Shown piece after piece: positions 24,521-33,782 of a stretch of 43,001 nucleotides of DNA (its first letter is position 1; every line of letters starts with the position of its first letter). The DNA is from WQUF01 sp031549885 (GTDB lineage Bacteria; Bacillota; Clostridia; Clostridiales; Clostridiaceae), in contig JAVBPD010000023.1 of NCBI GenBank assembly GCA_031549885.1, positions 1-43,001 on the forward strand, given 5' to 3'. A program made the translations under genes and the position numbers. The notes beneath the pieces were generated by a model. That model was not told the DNA's origin. It made no database searches and saw only the letters and a program-made list of their open reading frames with translations.

Positions 24521-24557
24521 ATTTTAAATTAATAAAAAAGCTCTTTTTGTTTAAAAT
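24521..24557 (+). repeat. AT-rich hairpin between cluster genes
   Basis: ATTTTAAA (24521-24528) pairs with TTTAAAAT (24550-24557); inside, AAAAA and TTTTT flank GCTC. It may modulate read-through or mRNA stability between the PP-loop gene and the ligase gene. All outer pairs are A-T, so it may be weak. Confidence 0.3.
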
Positions 24558-24580
24558 AATAGGAAGGAAGTGAAGAAAAA

Positions 24581-26056
24581 GTGAAAAATATATTCAAGTT
24601 TTTGTATGATAGCTATAATAAATTTCCAAATAATAATTTAGTTTTTAGTAAGGGGAAATATTGGACTTATAGTGAAATATATAATAAAGTTTTTGGTTTT
24701 GTAGATATATTAAAAAAGCAAGAGATTTCTCAAAACGATAATGTGATTTTGTATATGGAAAATTCAGCGGAATATATTATTGCTTACTTTGCTTTACTTT
24801 ATATTGGAGCTGTTATTGTTCCAATTAATATTTCTATGAATGTAGAAAATATTGAGTATATAATTAATGATTCAAATGCAAAATGCATAATTGGAACTGG
24901 TTTTAGAATTAATTTTTTAAAAAAGAATATAAAAAATTGGAAATTTAAAACACTGGAAATAAATGCTTATAAAATACCAAACATAAATTTAGAAGATATT
25001 AATTATTATGATGATAGTAGTGTTGCTTTAATATTATATACATCTGGAACAACTAGTACACCAAAAGGCGTAATGTTAACTCATAAGAATTTAGAATCTA
25101 ATACTAATTCAATTTTAGATTATTTAAAATTAAATGAAAAAGATAGTGTTCTTGAAATATTATCTTTTGGATATTCTTATGGTAACTCTTTACTTTTAAC
25201 ACATGTAAAAGCTGGTGCTATGCTTTATATTAGTTATGACGCTATATACCCTCAAAAAATATTGCAAATTTTAGAAAATGAGAAGTTGACAGGTTTTTCA
25301 ACTGTTGGGTCTTACTTAAATATTTTACTTAAACAGGACAATATTTCAAAAAAATCATTTGAAAATATTAAATATATGACGTTTGCTGGTGAGTCAACAT
25401 CATATGATGATTTGAAAAAGCTTAGTGAGCTAGGTTCACATTTGTCATTATATGTAATGTATGGTCAAACGGAAGCTAGTGCAAGGTTATCATACTTACC
25501 TCCAGAAATGGTAATAAAGAAAAAGGGATCCTGTGGTATTCCTATAAATGGCGTTACTATTCGCATAGTAGATGATAATGGAAATGATGTAGAAACAAGA
25601 AGTACTGGTGAGTTAATTGTTAAGGGTGATAATGTAATGAGGGGTTATTATAATGACCCGGAGGCAACAAAAGAAAAAGTTATTGATGGGTGGCTTTTTA
25701 CTGGTGATGTAGCTTACTTAGATGAAGATGGGTTTATTTATATTGTTGGGAGAAAAAATGATTTGATTAAAAATCTAGGGCATAGAATTAGCCCTTTAGA
25801 AATTGAAGGTCAAATCAATAAATGTGAAAACATATTAGAGTCAGCTGTGGTAGAGTCTAAAGATGAATTTAACAATATTAAGATTAAAGCTTATGTAGTA
25901 TTAAAAGATAAAAACTTGGGGATTTTGAATTTAAATGAGAATTTAAGGAGATCTTTGCCAGCATTTAAAAGGCCGCATATTATTGAAATAATTGATGATT
26001 TGCCCAAAACATTTAACGGGAAAATAAAAAGAGCTATGCTAAAGGATAGTGAATAA
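24581..26056 (+). CDS. AMP-forming acyl/amino-acyl ligase
   Basis: 491 residues of the ANL (acyl-CoA synthetase/adenylation domain) superfamily. P-loop YTSGTTSTPKG at 153-163, YGQTEAS, GWLFTGDVAYLDEDGFIYIV, the hinge GRKNDLIK, and the C-terminal NGKIKR with catalytic Lys481 are all present. It should activate a carboxylic acid as acyl-AMP and transfer it to a thiol, probably the stand-alone ACP encoded upstream. GTG start; AGGAAGGAAG lies 10 bases upstream. It could supply the starter unit or reload a finished acyl chain for amide formation. Confidence 0.88.
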   Translation: MKNIFKFLYDSYNKFPNNNLVFSKGKYWTYSEIYNKVFGFVDILKKQEISQNDNVILYMENSAEYIIAYFALLYIGAVIVPINISMNVENIEYIINDSNAKCIIGTGFRINFLKKNIKNWKFKTLEINAYKIPNINLEDINYYDDSSVALILYTSGTTSTPKGVMLTHKNLESNTNSILDYLKLNEKDSVLEILSFGYSYGNSLLLTHVKAGAMLYISYDAIYPQKILQILENEKLTGFSTVGSYLNILLKQDNISKKSFENIKYMTFAGESTSYDDLKKLSELGSHLSLYVMYGQTEASARLSYLPPEMVIKKKGSCGIPINGVTIRIVDDNGNDVETRSTGELIVKGDNVMRGYYNDPEATKEKVIDGWLFTGDVAYLDEDGFIYIVGRKNDLIKNLGHRISPLEIEGQINKCENILESAVVESKDEFNNIKIKAYVVLKDKNLGILNLNENLRRSLPAFKRPHIIEIIDDLPKTFNGKIKRAMLKDSE

Positions 26057-26060
26057 AGGT

Positions 26061-27911
26061 ATGAATAGGATAACAGGATGCTATAAAATTAATGAAGAAT
26101 CAAGATTGAATTTTTTGAAAATGACAGAGACATTAAATTTTAGTAAGCATTATATTGATTCATTTTATAGCGATGATGATACAATCTTAAATGGTGTTGT
26201 TTTCTCTGAGAATAGTTTTACTAGTAAAAAATTTCTTATAAATAAAAATAAAGATATAATAATCGGAATTGACGGCTTTATTTATAATATTTTTGAATTA
26301 GGTGGGAATAAAGAAGATGACTCCATAGTTGAGTTATATGAAAAATATGGCGAGGAACTATTTTGTAGATTAAATGGCCAATTCTCAATTGTAATAATTG
26401 ATAAAAGTAAATCTAAATTAATTTTAGCTCGCGATAGATTTGGCCAGAAACCGATGTTTTATGTTAATGCTTATGGATGTGTTTATTTTAGTTCAGAAAT
26501 AAATTCATTAAAAGGAGTACTTAAAAATAGCAAGGTAGATGAAAGATGCTTAAGAGATATTTGTACTGCATGGTCAAGCTTAGGAGACCATACATTTTAT
26601 AAAGATATTTCATCTGTAGAATGTGGCAGCTATATTTCATTTTCACAAGGAGCTTTGCAGAGCAAAAGATATTTTGATTTAAATATTTTACAAAGAAGTA
26701 AAGATGAAAAATCTGAAGAAGAGCTTATTAATGAATTGGATATTTTATTAAATAATTCTATTAAAAGGCGAATGAATGAAAATGAAAAACTTGCTTTTTA
26801 TTTAAGCGGTGGTCTTGATTCAAGCTTAATTGCAGCTATAGCTACAAAACATAATAAGGGAAAAATAAATACATTTTCTATATCATTTGAAGATAAACAT
26901 TATGATGAAACTATGTATCAAGATATGATTTCTAAATTTACAAATTCTAACCATAAAAGATTAACTGTTTCATCAAATGATATAATTGAAAATATTGAAT
27001 CTATTGTTAAAATAATACAATCTCCAATTATTAAAACAGGGCTTTGCCCTATGTATCTTTTATCAAAATTTGTAAAGGATAATGGATTTGATGCTGTTTT
27101 ATCTGGAGAAGGCGCTGATGAGATTTTTGGAGGATATGACATATATAAAGAAGTCAAGATACGAGAGTTTTGTCAAAAGGATCCACTTTCAAAAAATCGA
27201 CCATTGTTGTATAAGAGATTATATCCCTATGTTAATGGATATGGCAATTTAAACAATGCTTCTTTGACTTCTTTTTTTAACCAAGTTAAATTAGATGAAC
27301 TATTTTCATCTCATTTAACAAGATTTAAAGCTGGAGATTATTGTTATCAATTTTTTAGCGATAATGTAAAAGATAAACTTAAACAATATGATTATAAAAA
27401 AGAATTAGAAAAAAGTTTGCCAAGTAATTATGATGTATTTTCTAATATTGCAAAAGCTCAAAGTTTAGAAATACAAACATTTTTGAACAATTATTTGCTT
27501 TTATTACAAGGAGATTGCATTGCCATGTCAAATGGAATAAGTTGCAAGTATCCTTTTTTAGACAATGATGTAACAGAATTTGCATTTTCTTTAAAAGATA
27601 AATTTAAAATAAATGTATTAAATGAAAAATATTTATTGAAGAAGCTTGCAAGCAAATATTTACCAAGTGAATTCTTAAAGAGAAAAAAATTCCCTTTTAG
27701 AGCTCCTATTGATTGTATTAGCATTTTAGAAAATGAAAAGCTTGCGGTGCTTGTTGCAGAAGATAGCTTAAATGAAATTGACATATTTAATAGCAAAGCT
27801 GTTCTTAAATTTATTAATAGTGTTAAGAGTAAGAATACTTTTTCTGAAAGGGAACAAATGCTTTTGATGTTTATAGTGAGTGTTCAATTGTTGGGAAACT
27901 TAAAAAATTAG
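26061..27911 (+). CDS. Asparagine-synthetase-like protein lacking the glutaminase Cys
   Basis: 616 residues in two domains like AsnB. The Ntn-hydrolase domain is recognisable (IDGFIYN, LNGQFSIVIIDK, LARDRFGQKPMFY), but its start reads MNRITGCY where AsnB has MCGIAG: the nucleophile Cys2 is Asn. The synthetase domain keeps the PP-loop SGGLDSS (239-245) and SGEGADEIFGGY. Glutamine hydrolysis should therefore be lost, as in beta-lactam synthetase, leaving ATP-driven amide bond formation with another amine or free ammonia. An upstream GTG at 26049 overlaps the ligase stop, but the alignment with MCG favours 26061. Confidence 0.85.
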   Translation: MNRITGCYKINEESRLNFLKMTETLNFSKHYIDSFYSDDDTILNGVVFSENSFTSKKFLINKNKDIIIGIDGFIYNIFELGGNKEDDSIVELYEKYGEELFCRLNGQFSIVIIDKSKSKLILARDRFGQKPMFYVNAYGCVYFSSEINSLKGVLKNSKVDERCLRDICTAWSSLGDHTFYKDISSVECGSYISFSQGALQSKRYFDLNILQRSKDEKSEEELINELDILLNNSIKRRMNENEKLAFYLSGGLDSSLIAAIATKHNKGKINTFSISFEDKHYDETMYQDMISKFTNSNHKRLTVSSNDIIENIESIVKIIQSPIIKTGLCPMYLLSKFVKDNGFDAVLSGEGADEIFGGYDIYKEVKIREFCQKDPLSKNRPLLYKRLYPYVNGYGNLNNASLTSFFNQVKLDELFSSHLTRFKAGDYCYQFFSDNVKDKLKQYDYKKELEKSLPSNYDVFSNIAKAQSLEIQTFLNNYLLLLQGDCIAMSNGISCKYPFLDNDVTEFAFSLKDKFKINVLNEKYLLKKLASKYLPSEFLKRKKFPFRAPIDCISILENEKLAVLVAEDSLNEIDIFNSKAVLKFINSVKSKNTFSEREQMLLMFIVSVQLLGNLKN

Positions 27912-27939
27912 GATTATTGACTTAGGAAGGAGTTTTTAA

Positions 27940-30900
27940 ATGAAAACGCAAATTGCAGTAGTTGGTATAGGTGCTATATTCCCTGACGCATTAGATTTAA
28001 GTGAATATTGGAGTAATATTTTAGCAGCTAAAGACAGTGTTATAGAAATGCCTGATTATTTTTGGGATTTAAGCGAGTATTATGATCCAGATCCTACAGC
28101 AAAAGATAAAAGTTATGGAAAAAAAGCTGCTCTTATTGATTTTGTGCCTTTTGATTCCTTGGAGTTTGGAATACCGCCAAGAGTAATGGAATCAGTTTCT
28201 GTGGATCAACTTTTTGCTCTAGTTGTTGCAAAACAAGCTCTTTTAGATGCAAATTTAATTGGGCCAGATGCTAAACCTTTTAATAGGAATAAAACTGGTG
28301 TTATTTTAGCATCAAATATAGGAAAGAATGCTTTCTCTTTAAGCCAAAGGCTTATGGCAAATAAATATGAGAGAATATTGAGAAACAGCCATGTTCCTGA
28401 ACATTTAATTGGCAGAGTTATGGAGAGGATTAAGAATTCTGAGTTTGAATGGAATGAGGATTGCAACCCAGGCTCACTTCCCAATGTAACTGCTGGGCGT
28501 ATTGCCAATAGATTTGATTTATATGGAACAAATTGTACAGTTGATGCAGCTTGTGCAGCAAGCCTTGCTTCTTTAAAATACGGAATAAATGAACTTGAAT
28601 CAGGAGATTGCGATGTAATGCTAGTTGGAGGGGTAATGCTTGATTGTACTCCATATTCATTTGTAGCATTTACGAAAACGCCAGCTATTGCGCCTTCTAA
28701 TGAAAGTAAGCCTTTTGATGAAAAGTCTGATGGTATTATTTTAGGTGATGGAGTTGGAATGCTTGTTATAAAGAGGCTTGCTGACGCTGAAAGGGATAAT
28801 GATCGCATATATGGTGTAATTGAATCAATTTCTTCTTCTTCAGATGGAAAGGCAAAAAGCATTTTTGCTCCTCGCAAGGAAGGTCAACTGCTTGCATTAA
28901 AAAGAGCATATGGCGAAGTTTCCATAGATCCAAATACTTTAGGAATGATTGAAGCCCACGGAACTGGCACTCCAGCTGGAGATGAAACTGAAGTAGATGC
29001 TTTAAAGGAATATTTTAACGAATTTGGCGTTAAGGAACATTCTATTCTTATAGGTAGCGTAAAGAGCCAAATTGGTCACTCAAGATTAACTTCTGGAGCA
29101 GCGAGCTTAATTAAGGCGTTAATGTCACTTTATCATCATACACTTCCTCCAACTATAAATATTAAGAGCCCTGGAAGAAAGCTTTTAGATTCGCCATTCT
29201 TTTTAACAAATAAACCTAAACCATGGCTTATAAATAAAAATAAACCATTTAGACGAGCTGGAATAAGCTCATTTGGGTTTGGAGGAACTAATTTTCACGT
29301 TGTTGCTAGAGAATATTTAGATACTGATGGTGAGTTTATAAGGTTAAATCAATCACCTGTAGCCCTTTACCTTCACAGCAATACAAAAGAAGATTTAATT
29401 AAGCAATGTGAAGAAGGAATTGAGAAGTTTGAATTTGGCGATACTGATTATTTTAATGCGTTATATGATGAAGGAAATAATGAAATACCAAGAGATCATG
29501 TTAGGCTAGGGTTTATTGCTAAAAACCCAACTGAGGCAAAGGAAAAGCTTGAAATTGCTCTAAATGAGCTTAATAAAAATGATAAAAGTACATGGAACAA
29601 GCAAGATGTATTTTATAGAGAAAAGCCATTAGATGAAAATATAAAGGTAGTTACTTTGTTTCCAGGTCAAGGCTCTCAATATGCAAATATGTTAGCTGAT
29701 GTTACAACAAGCTATAGAGAAATTCAAGATATGTTTGAAATTGTAGATAACACCATGATAGATATGAAAAAAGAGCCTGTTTCAACATATGTATATCCAA
29801 AGACACTGCTCGACGCAAGATTAGATAAATTTGAAAATGAACTAACTAAAACATCAAATACTCAGCCTGCTTTAGCTGCAACTTGTAGCGGTCTTTATAA
29901 AATATTAAAAAATAGAGGATATAAAGAAGATTATTTAATAGGCCATAGCTTTGGTGAAATAACTGCACTTTGGGCAGCTGGATCAATAAGCGATGAAACA
30001 TATGCAAGTCTTGCAGTATCAAGAGGGGATATAATGTCAACATCCTCACAGGAAAATACTACTATGCTTGCAGTATTGAGCGATAAAAAAACTACGCTTG
30101 ATTTAATTGGTCAGTTTAAAAATATATATTTAGCAAATGAAAATAGCCATAAGCAGACAATTGTATCTGGTGATGAATCAGAAATTAAAGAATTAGAAGC
30201 TATTTTGCGCCAAAAGAAAATATCAGCAAAGAGGCTTAAAGTTTCAGGAGCTTTTCACTCCCCTTATATGGAAAATTCCCAAGAAGCGTTTAGCTTGGTT
30301 ATTTCTAAAAGTAAATTTGACAATTTAAATGGAAAGGTTATAGCAAATTCTTCAGCTGATTTTTATCCTACAGAAGGAAAGGCTATTAAAAAATTGCTAT
30401 CAAAACAGATGACAAATTCAGTTTTGTTTAAATCCTCCATTAAAAAAGCTTATGATGACGGAGCTAGAGTATTTGTAGAGGTTGGACCTGGAAAAGTTTT
30501 ATCATCTTTAACTGATCAAATATTAGAAGGGCTTGATCATGAAACTATTTCTATTAATCCAAACAAAGCATTTGATTCTATATACCAACTTGAAGCTGCT
30601 ATAATTCAAATGAAATTGCTTGGTATTAATATTGAAAAAGATATTTACTTTAGAAGATTAAAGTTAAGACAGGATACTCCAAGAAATAAAAGCACTTATA
30701 TGCTTCCTCCAATGCATTATATTGGCGAGGAATTATATGCTAGATTGGATGCTGCGGTGAATGAAGTTGATCCTTTGCCCAAAGAGAAAATAAAGGATGA
30801 ACTAGTTAAAAATGAGCCAGTTAAAGTAGAGATAAAAAGCGAAGAAACTATAAAAGAACCAGAGAAAAATGATATAAGACCTAGAAATCCTTTTTTAAAG

Positions 30901-33708
30901 AGGGAAGCAAATGATCTTCCAAAAGAATTGGTAGAACATTTTGAAGATACTATTGATGATGAAATAGATGATTATGAAGAAGAAACTATAAATGAATTAG
31001 AAGGTGATGATTTTATGGGAAATGAAGAAAATAAAAAATATGTAAGATCTCCATTGCAAGATGCATATGGTCTTCAATCTTTAAATAGTGAAGTGTTTAA
31101 GCAGTTTATGCAATCCCAAAGCTATCAATTAAACATGTTTAATGAAATGCTTCATGTAACAAGCAATAAGGAGCAAAGTAATGTGGATGGTTTCTTGAAT
31201 TTCATGGAATCCTTCCAAAATAATAGCATAAACGCATACAACACTTACTTTAACGAGCAAAAGAATATGCTATCAGGTACTTTTGCTATTGAGGGCAGTG
31301 CAAATATGGAATTTATGAATGTAATTGAAGCTGGCCCTGCTATAGCACCTCCACCTCCAATGCTTAAACCAGTTCAAAAGGTTGAGAAAAAAGTACAAGA
31401 AAAAGTTGAGGAAGTAGTAAAACCACAAGAAGATGTAAAACCTCAGCCAAAACAAGAAAAGGTTGCAACTATTCCACAAGTTGAAAAAATAGAGGAAGCA
31501 CAAATTAGAGAGACTAAACCAGCTGTAGAGGTAAAACCTGAAGCTATAGAAGAAGTTAAAACTTCTGAAGATGCAGCAGATGGTGCTAGTAAAAAGCCTA
31601 TATTAACAACTGAACAAATGGAAAAACGAATTATTGAAGTTATAAGCGATCGTACTGGATATCCTGTTGATATGATTGATGGAGAAATGAACATTGAGTC
31701 AGATCTTGGCATTGACTCTATAAAGAGGGTTGAAATTTTCTCGGTTTTAAACGACGAATTAGATCAAGGATTTACTCAAGAAGATATAGAATTTATGACA
31801 ACTCTTACTAGCATAAGAGATTTTGCTCAATTCTTAGCTGATAAAATGAGCGGAGTTAGAGTATCAAATGGACCAGTTATTACTCAAGAAAACTACTCTA
31901 TGTTGTCTATGGGTGCTGGATCTGAGGAGATTGATATTATGCCTGATGAAATAATATCTACAGATTCAGAAGATAATGATACTATGGATCTTTCGCAGGC
32001 ATTAGAAGAAAATATTGAATCTAAATTACAAGATAATTTAGATGAAAAAAAAAATTTAATTGATAATTTAGTAGAATATGAAGATGAATCTGATGATGAG
32101 CGAGAAATTAAAAGATATGAAGTTTTTAAGAAAAAAATAGAAAAGCCTATATTAAGTGATTCTGTTATTACTAAAGGTGGTTTGGTTGTTGTAACTTTAG
32201 ACAAATCAGGTTTATCTAAAGAAATAGGAAATGATTTGATTAAAAAAGGTTATAAAGTTGAATATGTAAGTATTTTAGACAAAGCAGATGATAATAATTG
32301 TAAATATAATTTAGATTCTGTAAGTGATAGCAAAGTTAAAGCTCTTTATGAGGCTATAACTAAAGATAATGAAGCGCTAATTGGTTATATTCATGTTGCA
32401 TCTTCAAATGGGGAAAATATTGAAATTAATAAGATTTTTGGTGAAAAAGAAATAGATGCTTTAAAGGCTAATTTCTTAATAGCTAAATATTTCTCATCTT
32501 TTAGCAAGAAACCAAATGACGGAAAAGGATTTTTTGCAGCTGTAACTAGAATGGATGGAAATATGGGATTAAGCGGAGATAATACTGCAGCAGTGCTTCA
32601 AGGTGGTTTTTATGGCCTTGTAAAATCTTTAGCTAGAGAGTGGAAGAACACTAAGTGCAGTGTAATAGATATTCCAGTAGATTGTGATAATTCTAAAGCA
32701 TCAGCTTATGTTTTAGAAGAGATATTCTCAGAAAGTGAAGGCATAGTTGAGGTAGGTAGAACATCAGATGGAGAGCGCTTTACCATAAGTATGATAGAAA
32801 GGTATGATGCAGATCCTGCAAATAGACTTCCTGGAAAAGATGATGTTTTCCTTATAACAGGTGGCGGAAGAGGTGTTTCTGCTGTATGTGCTATTAACCT
32901 TGCAAAAGAATATAAATGTAAATTTATTTTACTTGGAAGATCTAGCATAGATAATGATTTCTCTTGGACAAATGGCGAAACTGATCAAACAAAATTAAGG
33001 CAACTTATTATTGCTCAATTAAGAGAGACAGGAAAGGTAATTAAACCTGCAGAGGTTGATAAGATGATTAGTAGCATTAAAAATCAAGATGAGATCAAGA
33101 AAAATTTAGATGCTATTATTCTAGCAGGAGGAAAAGTTGTTTATTATCCATGTGATGTTACAAACGAAAAGGAATTAAAAGAAGTTATTTTAAAAGGTGA
33201 AAATGAAATGGGCATGGTTACTGGATTTGCTCATGGAGTTGGAGTAATTGCTGATAAAAAAATTGAGAAAAAGACAGAAAAAGACTTTAATAATGTTTTT
33301 GGAACTAAAATAATTGGCTTAAATAAGGTAATGAATATTTTAAATCCAGAACAATTAAAATATGTTATAATGTTTAGTTCTGTGGCTGCTTATTTTGGTA
33401 ATGAAGGTCAAACAGATTATTCTATGGCAAATGAAGTTTTAAATAAATTTGCCTATGCATATAGAAAGAAATTTCCTGATACTTTTGTTCTTTCTATTAA
33501 CTGGGGACCTTGGAAAGGCGGTATGGTTTCTGAAGCTCTTCAATATGTAATAACAGCCATTGGTGAAAAGATGATACCTTTAAATGTTGGGGCAGACTAC
33601 TTTGCTGAACAACTCCACTATTCATTTAAACCAGAAACTTGTCAATTATGTATTGCAGGGACGGATTTATATATTCCACATGACATAGATTTTACTGAGA
33701 TCATGTAA
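27940..33708 (+). CDS. PUFA-synthase-like polyketide synthase KS-AT-ACP-KR
   Basis: A 1922-residue megasynthase with the domain order of PfaA/HglE-type enzymes. KS: Cys205 in DAACAAS, His340 in EAHGTGT, His380 in IGHSRL; the N-terminal part (WDLSEYYDPDPTA, FGIPPRVMESV) is typical of this branch. AT: Ser670 in GHSFGE and His773 in AFHSPYM. An acidic and Lys/Pro/Glu-rich linker spans about 950-1220. One ACP: Ser1260 in LGIDSIKRVEI, the PUFA-synthase ACP motif. KR: TGGGRG at 1640-1645, Ser1814, Tyr1827. PUFA synthases normally carry several tandem ACPs; this has one. It should load malonyl units, condense iteratively and reduce the beta-keto group. RBS AAGGAG before the ATG. Confidence 0.93.
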   Translation: MKTQIAVVGIGAIFPDALDLSEYWSNILAAKDSVIEMPDYFWDLSEYYDPDPTAKDKSYGKKAALIDFVPFDSLEFGIPPRVMESVSVDQLFALVVAKQALLDANLIGPDAKPFNRNKTGVILASNIGKNAFSLSQRLMANKYERILRNSHVPEHLIGRVMERIKNSEFEWNEDCNPGSLPNVTAGRIANRFDLYGTNCTVDAACAASLASLKYGINELESGDCDVMLVGGVMLDCTPYSFVAFTKTPAIAPSNESKPFDEKSDGIILGDGVGMLVIKRLADAERDNDRIYGVIESISSSSDGKAKSIFAPRKEGQLLALKRAYGEVSIDPNTLGMIEAHGTGTPAGDETEVDALKEYFNEFGVKEHSILIGSVKSQIGHSRLTSGAASLIKALMSLYHHTLPPTINIKSPGRKLLDSPFFLTNKPKPWLINKNKPFRRAGISSFGFGGTNFHVVAREYLDTDGEFIRLNQSPVALYLHSNTKEDLIKQCEEGIEKFEFGDTDYFNALYDEGNNEIPRDHVRLGFIAKNPTEAKEKLEIALNELNKNDKSTWNKQDVFYREKPLDENIKVVTLFPGQGSQYANMLADVTTSYREIQDMFEIVDNTMIDMKKEPVSTYVYPKTLLDARLDKFENELTKTSNTQPALAATCSGLYKILKNRGYKEDYLIGHSFGEITALWAAGSISDETYASLAVSRGDIMSTSSQENTTMLAVLSDKKTTLDLIGQFKNIYLANENSHKQTIVSGDESEIKELEAILRQKKISAKRLKVSGAFHSPYMENSQEAFSLVISKSKFDNLNGKVIANSSADFYPTEGKAIKKLLSKQMTNSVLFKSSIKKAYDDGARVFVEVGPGKVLSSLTDQILEGLDHETISINPNKAFDSIYQLEAAIIQMKLLGINIEKDIYFRRLKLRQDTPRNKSTYMLPPMHYIGEELYARLDAAVNEVDPLPKEKIKDELVKNEPVKVEIKSEETIKEPEKNDIRPRNPFLKREANDLPKELVEHFEDTIDDEIDDYEEETINELEGDDFMGNEENKKYVRSPLQDAYGLQSLNSEVFKQFMQSQSYQLNMFNEMLHVTSNKEQSNVDGFLNFMESFQNNSINAYNTYFNEQKNMLSGTFAIEGSANMEFMNVIEAGPAIAPPPPMLKPVQKVEKKVQEKVEEVVKPQEDVKPQPKQEKVATIPQVEKIEEAQIRETKPAVEVKPEAIEEVKTSEDAADGASKKPILTTEQMEKRIIEVISDRTGYPVDMIDGEMNIESDLGIDSIKRVEIFSVLNDELDQGFTQEDIEFMTTLTSIRDFAQFLADKMSGVRVSNGPVITQENYSMLSMGAGSEEIDIMPDEIISTDSEDNDTMDLSQALEENIESKLQDNLDEKKNLIDNLVEYEDESDDEREIKRYEVFKKKIEKPILSDSVITKGGLVVVTLDKSGLSKEIGNDLIKKGYKVEYVSILDKADDNNCKYNLDSVSDSKVKALYEAITKDNEALIGYIHVASSNGENIEINKIFGEKEIDALKANFLIAKYFSSFSKKPNDGKGFFAAVTRMDGNMGLSGDNTAAVLQGGFYGLVKSLAREWKNTKCSVIDIPVDCDNSKASAYVLEEIFSESEGIVEVGRTSDGERFTISMIERYDADPANRLPGKDDVFLITGGGRGVSAVCAINLAKEYKCKFILLGRSSIDNDFSWTNGETDQTKLRQLIIAQLRETGKVIKPAEVDKMISSIKNQDEIKKNLDAIILAGGKVVYYPCDVTNEKELKEVILKGENEMGMVTGFAHGVGVIADKKIEKKTEKDFNNVFGTKIIGLNKVMNILNPEQLKYVIMFSSVAAYFGNEGQTDYSMANEVLNKFAYAYRKKFPDTFVLSINWGPWKGGMVSEALQYVITAIGEKMIPLNVGADYFAEQLHYSFKPETCQLCIAGTDLYIPHDIDFTEIM

Positions 33709-33711
33709 AAA

Positions 33712-33755
33712 AGATTTGCCTAAAGATCAGTTAATTTTGATTTTTAGGCAAGTCT
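33712..33755 (+). repeat. Strong hairpin between the two megasynthase genes
   Basis: AGATTTGCCTAAA (33712-33724) pairs with TTTAGGCAAGTCT (33743-33755): 13 pairs with one G-U, and inner ATCA/TGAT. It starts four bases after the stop of the first megasynthase. No T run follows, so it is more likely an mRNA-stability or attenuation element than a complete terminator. Confidence 0.65.
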
Positions 33756-33782
33756 ATATTAAAAAGAAAGCGAGGACTAGAC

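Noticed and set aside
28206..28877. 223-codon open frame on the - strand inside the first megasynthase KS domain
   Set aside because: It is antisense to a fully conserved KS region, is Ser/Pro-rich without any motif, and has no ribosome-binding site. Codon bias of the sense gene explains it.
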